A stretch of DNA of 8,836 nucleotides from Anaerolineae bacterium (GTDB taxonomy: Bacteria > Chloroflexota > Anaerolineae > 4572-78 > J111). Position 1 is the stretch's first letter. Every line of letters starts with the position of its first letter. Where the stretch lies: contig JAGRBY010000284.1 of assembly GCA_020433835.1 (NCBI GenBank), positions 1 through 8,836 of the forward strand. The letters are read 5' to 3'. The position numbers and the translations under genes were made by a program. The notes under the pieces are model-generated. The model ran no database searches, was not told the DNA's origin, and was given only the letters and a program-made list of their open reading frames with translations. Below are positions 5,499-8,836 of this stretch, piece by piece.

Positions 5499-7109
5499 CT
5501 ACATACCCACAATCTCTTGGATAGCCAGGGGTAAGGTCGCGGCCAAATCACCGGCCGTTACGCTGGTAGCTCCCAAATCTTCGCGGGCATATTCGCCGGA
5601 TAAACCGTGAAGATAGGCTCCGGCCACAGCAGCTTCGAAAGGTGCTAGCCCTTGCGCTCGCAAGCTGACAATAGTTCCGGCCAGCACGTCACCAGAGCCG
5701 GCCTTGGCTAAGGCCGGGTTGGCAAATGGTAACACCATCGTTCGCCCATGAGGCGCGGCGACAATGGTATGTGCGCCTTTAAGCAGAATCACCTGCTGCC
5801 ACTGGGCCGCCATTTTTGCGGCAATTGTAAGCCGATCGGCCTGCACCTCTTTAATGGTTGTGCCCATCAACCGCGACATTTCCCCCGGATGCGGCGTCAG
5901 GATGCCGTCAGATGGTAGCAACTGCCACCACGACTCTTGCTGCGCTAAAATATTCAATGCATCGGCATCGAGTACCAGAGGCGGCAGTGTATCGGACACA
6001 GTCAACAGATCTTTTAAGAACATAGAGGTCGAATCATTATGGCCGAGACCGGGGCCAATTAACAAGGCGCTAGCCTTTGAGAATTTCGCTTGCACGACTC
6101 GAACGGCGTTGGGCGCGATAAAGCCATCGTTGTGGGGCAGGGGGCAATATGTCGCTTCTCGGATGACAGCAGCAGCGATGGGATGGATAAGCTGAGGAAT
6201 AGCCAGCGTAACCAGACCCGCACCGGCTCGAACCGCTGCCTGACCGCACAAAATAGCCGCGCCGGTATAGTCGATGGATCCGGCCACGATGAGGGCCGTG
6301 CCGAAGGTGCCTTTGTGGGCGGTTACGGGTCGGGCCGGCAGCATGCGGGCGACTTTTGCAGCGGTTGCCATTTCCAGAGTAACATCGCTGGGATAGTAGT
6401 CGGGCGTCAAGCCGATGTCGCCTACAACAAGCTGGCCCACGACATCGGGGCCGGGGGGTAAAATGTGGCCTTTTTTGACTGCGGCTAAGGTTACCGTTAC
6501 GTCAGCCGTCAACGTATGGGGATCAACCTGGCCTGTATCGCTGTTGAGACCGGACGGGACATCAACCGCGATGATAGCCGGCAAGGGAGCGCTATCAAAC
6601 TGAGGCCGGGCCGGCTCGACAATATGAGGATCGTCATGTTTGGCCTGGCGAGCCATAACCACGGCTTTGGTTTGATCGAGCAGTTCAGCCAAACTGCCTT
6701 CGATAGGCCGCGAGACGCCCGTACCCAGCAAAGCATCAACAATCATATCCGACTCATCGAGTAACTGGGCTAGCCGAGTTTGGCTGGAGGCATCATCTCC
6801 CCAAATACGTTCTACGCTCGTTTGGTCGAGGCGTGACCAGTTGGGGTCATTCTCGATATTTCGCTTCCAAATGTAGGCGGCCACGGTAACGCCACTTTGG
6901 GCTAAATAACGGGCGACGACCAGGCCATCGCCACCGTTGTTACCGGGGCCAACCAAGACCAAGACCTGGCCGCCACTGACGTCAGCATACCGCTCAATGG
7001 CTTGCGCAACCGCCCGGCCTGCGTTTTCCATCATCGTATCGTAACTCAATCCGGAAGCGTTGGCTGCCTTTTCCGCAGCCTGCATTTGTTGGGTAGAAAC
7101 AATATACAC
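5499..7109 (-). CDS. nnr: bifunctional NAD(P)H-hydrate epimerase / ADP-dependent NAD(P)HX dehydratase
   Basis: Nnr repairs damaged NADH and NADPH hydrates. The N-terminal YjeF_N domain epimerises R- and S-NAD(P)HX, and the C-terminal ribokinase-like domain dehydrates the S form with ADP. Counting from the GTG start (536 residues), the epimerase half shows PGNNGGDG (55-62), DALLGTG (125-131) and VDVPSGLNSDTG (182-193). The dehydratase half shows HKGTFG (265-270), GPGLG (352-356), LDADALN (380-386), TPHPGEM (405-411) and GSGDVLAG (471-478) with catalytic Asp474. Both halves look intact. About 25 extra residues lie between DALLGTG and VDVPSG compared with E. coli Nnr. An ATG two codons upstream (7115) is possible, but AGGAG lies only 1 base from it and an ideal 7 bases from the GTG. 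The gene probably ends the ndk transcript. Confidence 0.95.
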   Translation of the reverse strand: MYIVSTQQMQAAEKAANASGLSYDTMMENAGRAVAQAIERYADVSGGQVLVLVGPGNNGGDGLVVARYLAQSGVTVAAYIWKRNIENDPNWSRLDQTSVERIWGDDASSQTRLAQLLDESDMIVDALLGTGVSRPIEGSLAELLDQTKAVVMARQAKHDDPHIVEPARPQFDSAPLPAIIAVDVPSGLNSDTGQVDPHTLTADVTVTLAAVKKGHILPPGPDVVGQLVVGDIGLTPDYYPSDVTLEMATAAKVARMLPARPVTAHKGTFGTALIVAGSIDYTGAAILCGQAAVRAGAGLVTLAIPQLIHPIAAAVIREATYCPLPHNDGFIAPNAVRVVQAKFSKASALLIGPGLGHNDSTSMFLKDLLTVSDTLPPLVLDADALNILAQQESWWQLLPSDGILTPHPGEMSRLMGTTIKEVQADRLTIAAKMAAQWQQVILLKGAHTIVAAPHGRTMVLPFANPALAKAGSGDVLAGTIVSLRAQGLAPFEAAVAGAYLHGLSGEYAREDLGATSVTAGDLAATLPLAIQEIVGM

Positions 7110-7116
7110 GCACATT

Positions 7117-7121
7117 CTCCT
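7117..7121 (-). promoter_or_regulatory. ribosome binding site that decides the nnr start
   Basis: AGGAG on the minus strand sits 7 bases before GTG (7107-7109) but only 1 base before ATG (7113-7115). Shine-Dalgarno pairing needs about 5-9 bases, so the GTG is favoured. Confidence 0.6.
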
Positions 7122-7160
7122 ATTGAATTACGATCTTATAACCTATTTCAGACACGAGGA

Positions 7161-7445
7161 CTATGTAGAGGGCTGAAATCGCTGTTTAACAAGAAAAGCA
7201 GCCGCACTCAGAGCGCCGCCCAAAGCCACACCAGCCAGCGTATACCAAACTTTAGGCGCAGTGTCAGATGTTTTTTCCTCAACTTCAGGACAAGGAGGGC
7301 AGTAGGGACTGACCGAGTCGGGTACTTCTTCGAGTTCTCCATACATACGGCGATCACGACGGGTTTGGAGAAACCCGGCTATATGTCGGGCGATCCATCG
7401 ATAAATGTAAGGCCAGACAAACATGAAAAAGAGTTTTTTAGGCAT
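7161..7445 (-). CDS. small membrane-anchored protein with a CPPC motif, unknown function
   Basis: I do not recognise this 94-residue protein. It starts with an aromatic, basic amphipathic segment (about 1-27, MPKKLFFMFVWPYIY then RWIARHIAGFL) that could lie on the membrane surface or form a re-entrant helix. A charged region (28-43) and a turn holding its only cysteines, YCPPCPEVEE (48-57; Cys49 and Cys52), follow. One clear helix lies at about 66-87, rich in Gly and Ala, then KQRF. C-P-P-C could bind a metal or form a disulfide, but no thioredoxin fold is present. An AGGAAG site lies 5 bases before the ATG. The gene lies 21 bases after the beta-solenoid gene and 51 before nnr, so it is probably co-transcribed with both. 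Pairing with the upstream membrane-anchored protein is plausible but unproven. Confidence 0.7.
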   Translation of the reverse strand: MPKKLFFMFVWPYIYRWIARHIAGFLQTRRDRRMYGELEEVPDSVSPYCPPCPEVEEKTSDTAPKVWYTLAGVALGGALSAAAFLVKQRFQPST

Positions 7446-7466
7446 ATCAACTTCCTGGAGCCAATC

Positions 7467-8084
7467 CTAACGGAACCGACGCCGGATCCAAAGGATGAGA
7501 CTAAATACGACAGCAAATGCGGCACCAAAAGCGGCGCTGGCCGCCGGGCCGAAAACGGCTTTTACATCGCCATCCACTTTACCGGCAATCATCAAGACAA
7601 CGCCGCTGTTGTTGCCCGTTTTTACAGACCGGGCCAGTAAAATACCGCTGCCGCTTTGATCCATGGTTACTTCGCCCCGTGCGAACACGGCTTTGGCCTG
7701 GCTTTGGTCCAGGCTCACGTCACCACTGCTTAAAATAGCACCGGCCGATGAGGCTGTCAGCGTGGCCTCGTTTGTTTCGGCTAAGATAACGCCGCCCTGG
7801 GTCAGCGATAGGCTGTTGGTTTTAGCCTGGATAACACCACCCTGACGAATGGTTGTTGAACCGCTGTTACGCAGCGTTTGCACGCCACCTTGCCGAACCT
7901 CAACATCGTGGCCTTCAACCCGGTTGACACCCGCTTGCGATATCTGTATCTTCTCGCCGTGGATGTATTCGGCCTTAGCACTGCTGACTGAGACGTTTTT
8001 GGCCTGAATATTGTTAATATCTTGACCTCTGACGGTAATTTCACCTTCACCAACGGATGAAGATGTTACGTCGTTAACAGCCAT
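7467..8084 (-). CDS. C-terminally anchored beta-solenoid repeat protein, unknown function
   Basis: No named family is recognised. The 205-residue protein has no signal peptide. Residues 47-170 fall into about eight units of 15-16 residues with the pattern hydrophobic-x-Q-(G/S)-x-V near the start and an Asn, Gly or Asp turn near the end. Examples begin VRQGGVQTLRNSG, IRQGGVIQAKTN, LTQGGVILAETN and MDQSGSGILLARS. Such periodicity fits a right-handed parallel beta-helix like that of bactofilins, which polymerise without nucleotide; the similarity is in fold type only. A Gly/Ala-rich then hydrophobic helix (about 181-200) and RRRFR form the C-terminus. Positive charge at the very end suggests the tail is cytoplasmic, which fits poorly with an unexported N-terminus. 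The SD-like GAGG overlaps the ndk stop codon and lies seven bases before the ATG, so the gene is translationally coupled to ndk. Confidence 0.82.
   Translation of the reverse strand: MAVNDVTSSSVGEGEITVRGQDINNIQAKNVSVSSAKAEYIHGEKIQISQAGVNRVEGHDVEVRQGGVQTLRNSGSTTIRQGGVIQAKTNSLSLTQGGVILAETNEATLTASSAGAILSSGDVSLDQSQAKAVFARGEVTMDQSGSGILLARSVKTGNNSGVVLMIAGKVDGDVKAVFGPAASAAFGAAFAVVFSLILWIRRRFR
7575..7946 (-). repeat. coding region of the beta-solenoid repeats
   Basis: Eight degenerate in-frame units cover codons 47-61, 62-77, 78-92, 93-107, 108-123, 124-139, 140-154 and 155-170. Units 2 to 4 share the residues QGGV exactly; later units drift to QSxA and QSGSG. Divergence at the DNA level indicates old duplications. 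Confidence 0.65.
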
Positions 8085-8093
8085 GTGTTAACC

Positions 8094-8546
8094 TCACTTT
8101 TCTAAGATCCAATCTTCTAAAGAGCGTTCGTAATCAACCAGCTCTGACTCATCAAACCATAAAGCAATTTCTGCTGCGCCATTCTCCACGCTATCGGAGC
8201 CGTGTACCAAATTGCGACCAACCATCATGCCAAAATCACCGCGAATAGAGCCGGGGGCGGCTTCCGATGGTTTGGTTGCGCCGATGGTATTGCGAGCAAT
8301 CTTGATGGCATCCGGGCCGGCCAAAGCCATAACTACTACTGGTGAGGAGGTAATATATTGAATGAGCGGCTCAAAGAAAGGTTTTCCTTCGTGAATAGCG
8401 TAATGCTCACGGGCCAGTTCAGCAGATACTTTCATCAGCTTCATGCCGATAAATTTAAGACCGCGCTGTTCAAAGCGGCTAATAATGGGTCCAATTAAGT
8501 TACGTTCAACACCGTCTGGTTTGATGATAATTAGAGTCTTTTCCAT
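8094..8546 (-). CDS. ndk: nucleoside diphosphate kinase
   Basis: Ndk transfers the terminal phosphate of ATP to other nucleoside diphosphates through a phosphohistidine, balancing NTP and dNTP pools in the cytoplasm. The 150-residue product is of normal length and complete. IIIKPDGVERN (6-16) holds the conserved Lys9, RGDFG (102-106) follows, and NLVHGSDSVENGAAEIALWF (112-131) contains the phosphorylated His115 in the family signature. AAGGAG seven bases before the ATG is a strong ribosome binding site. It is the first gene of a likely minus-strand operon: the beta-solenoid gene starts 9 bases after its stop, and the stop TGA is part of the next gene's SD-like TGAGG. A promoter with a dyad lies just upstream. 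Confidence 0.98.
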   Translation of the reverse strand: MEKTLIIIKPDGVERNLIGPIISRFEQRGLKFIGMKLMKVSAELAREHYAIHEGKPFFEPLIQYITSSPVVVMALAGPDAIKIARNTIGATKPSEAAPGSIRGDFGMMVGRNLVHGSDSVENGAAEIALWFDESELVDYERSLEDWILEK

Positions 8547-8577
8547 GGGGGGTCTCCTTGATAAAATAGTTTCTTAA

Positions 8578-8605
8578 AGGATAATCAGATTGTCACAGAT
8601 GACAA
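8578..8605 (-). promoter_or_regulatory. sigma70-type promoter for the ndk operon
   Basis: Reading the minus strand, TTGTCA (8600-8605; 5 of 6) and TATCCT (8578-8583; 4 of 6) are 16 bases apart. Transcription would start near 8572, 25 bases before the ndk ATG. It lies between the terminator of the upstream gene and ndk, where a promoter is expected. Confidence 0.6.
8590..8605. promoter_or_regulatory. perfect dyad TTGTCA-N4-TGACAA over the ndk promoter (possible operator)
   Basis: TTGTCA (8590-8595) and TGACAA (8600-8605) form a perfect 6-bp inverted repeat around CAGA. One arm is the -35 box and the rest fills the spacer. A dimeric regulator bound here would block or tune RNA polymerase. No regulator gene is visible nearby, and I cannot match the site to a known factor with confidence. 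Confidence 0.4.
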
Positions 8606-8633
8606 ATTTTCTCTTGAAAAACAGATAAAATAA

Positions 8634-8660
8634 AAAGGTCGGGTAAGTTTCCCGACCTTT
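8634..8660 (-). terminator. strong intrinsic terminator of the TPR gene
   Basis: AAAGGTCGGG (8634-8643) pairs perfectly with CCCGACCTTT (8651-8660) over 10 bases with a 7-base loop. On the minus strand the stem is followed by TTTTTATTTTAT (through about 8625), so it ends transcription entering from the right. On the plus strand it would end in CCTTTG, a poor tract. Confidence 0.85.
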
Positions 8661-8679
8661 GTGCTTCGGTAATTGGTGT

Positions 8680-8836
8680 CTAACCGGTCAACTTTGTTAA
8701 AGCTTGCCGATAGGCTTCAAGGGCATTTTGTATACGCCCGTCTTTCATCATGGCATCGCCGATAACCTGGTACAGCATATAATTGGTTGGGTAGGTTTTT
8801 AGGCTTTGCTGTAAATCTTCAATAACAGATCGAAAG
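8680..8836 (-). CDS. C-terminal end of a TPR-repeat protein (partial, N-terminus off the window)
   Basis: Only the last 52 codons are visible (51 complete residue codons and the TAG stop at 8680-8682); the gene continues off the right edge. NYMLYQVIGDAMMKDGR followed by IQNALEAYRQALTKL is a textbook tetratricopeptide repeat: a helix with Gly-Asp-Ala at the family positions, then a second helix ending A-Y-x-x-A-L. The preceding IEDLQQSLKTYPTN looks like the second helix of another repeat. TPR domains mediate protein-protein contacts, so the function depends on the missing part. A terminator 20 bases after the stop separates it from ndk. Confidence 0.8.
   Translation of the reverse strand, partial: FRSVIEDLQQSLKTYPTNYMLYQVIGDAMMKDGRIQNALEAYRQALTKLTG

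Noticed and set aside
5764..6195. Plus-strand frame of 143 codons inside nnr
   Set aside because: It is antisense to the conserved dehydratase domain, which explains the open frame.
7122..7160. Possible separate promoter for nnr (a TATAAG-like -10 on the minus strand)
   Set aside because: No acceptable -35 box lies 16-18 bases upstream, and the 51-base gap fits an operon internal spacer.
7002..7640. Plus-strand frame of 212 codons
   Set aside because: It runs antisense across the nnr start, the CPPC gene and the end of the solenoid gene, has low-complexity basic composition, and matches no domain.

Overview
The window is ordinary bacterial chromosome: dense genes, short gaps, sigma70-type promoters and AGGAG ribosome binding sites. 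Several traits suggest a Chloroflexota (Anaerolineae-like) bacterium, but no single gene proves it. These are a secreted CAP protein with an IYIPLLL segment just after its signal peptide (as I recall it from Chloroflexota exported proteins), a YtxH-type stress protein, a fused Nnr enzyme, and small lineage-type membrane proteins. The assignment is inference.

Layout. Positions 1-547 (minus) hold the N-terminal 182 residues of a D-3-hydroxybutyrate dehydrogenase with its own promoter. Positions 548-1126 are a 579-base divergent intergenic region. It carries that promoter, a short GGCTAA hexamer repeat, a 93-base imperfect inverted repeat that looks like a dispersed element, and a strong promoter (963-991) reading right into a leader with a terminator-like hairpin. 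Positions 1127-3750 (plus) encode a cysteine desulfurase, the tRNA 2-thiouridylase MnmA and a small three-helix membrane protein. The first two form a sulfur-transfer pair for s2U34 in tRNA. Positions 3861-4760 (plus) encode a YtxG/DUF948-like membrane protein and a YtxH-like protein with an LEA-like 11-residue repeat, closed by an intrinsic terminator. Positions 4916-5488 (plus) encode a secreted CAP/SCP-domain protein.

The right half is on the minus strand. A TPR protein enters from the right edge and ends in a strong terminator (8634-8660). It is followed by a promoter overlapping a perfect dyad, then ndk (nucleoside diphosphate kinase), a C-terminally anchored beta-solenoid protein made of about eight 15-16-residue repeats, a 94-residue protein with a CPPC motif and one C-terminal helix, and the bifunctional NAD(P)HX repair enzyme Nnr. 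Gaps of 9, 21 and 51 bases make a four-gene ndk-to-nnr transcript likely. Nnr converges on the CAP gene with only 10 bases between stops.

Most genes are housekeeping: tRNA thiolation, nucleotide balance and nicotinamide cofactor repair. The least explained parts are the beta-solenoid protein and its small CPPC neighbour, the LEA-like tail on the YtxH protein, and the inverted-repeat element upstream of the desulfurase. I see no CRISPR array, tRNA, rRNA, transposase or phage gene.
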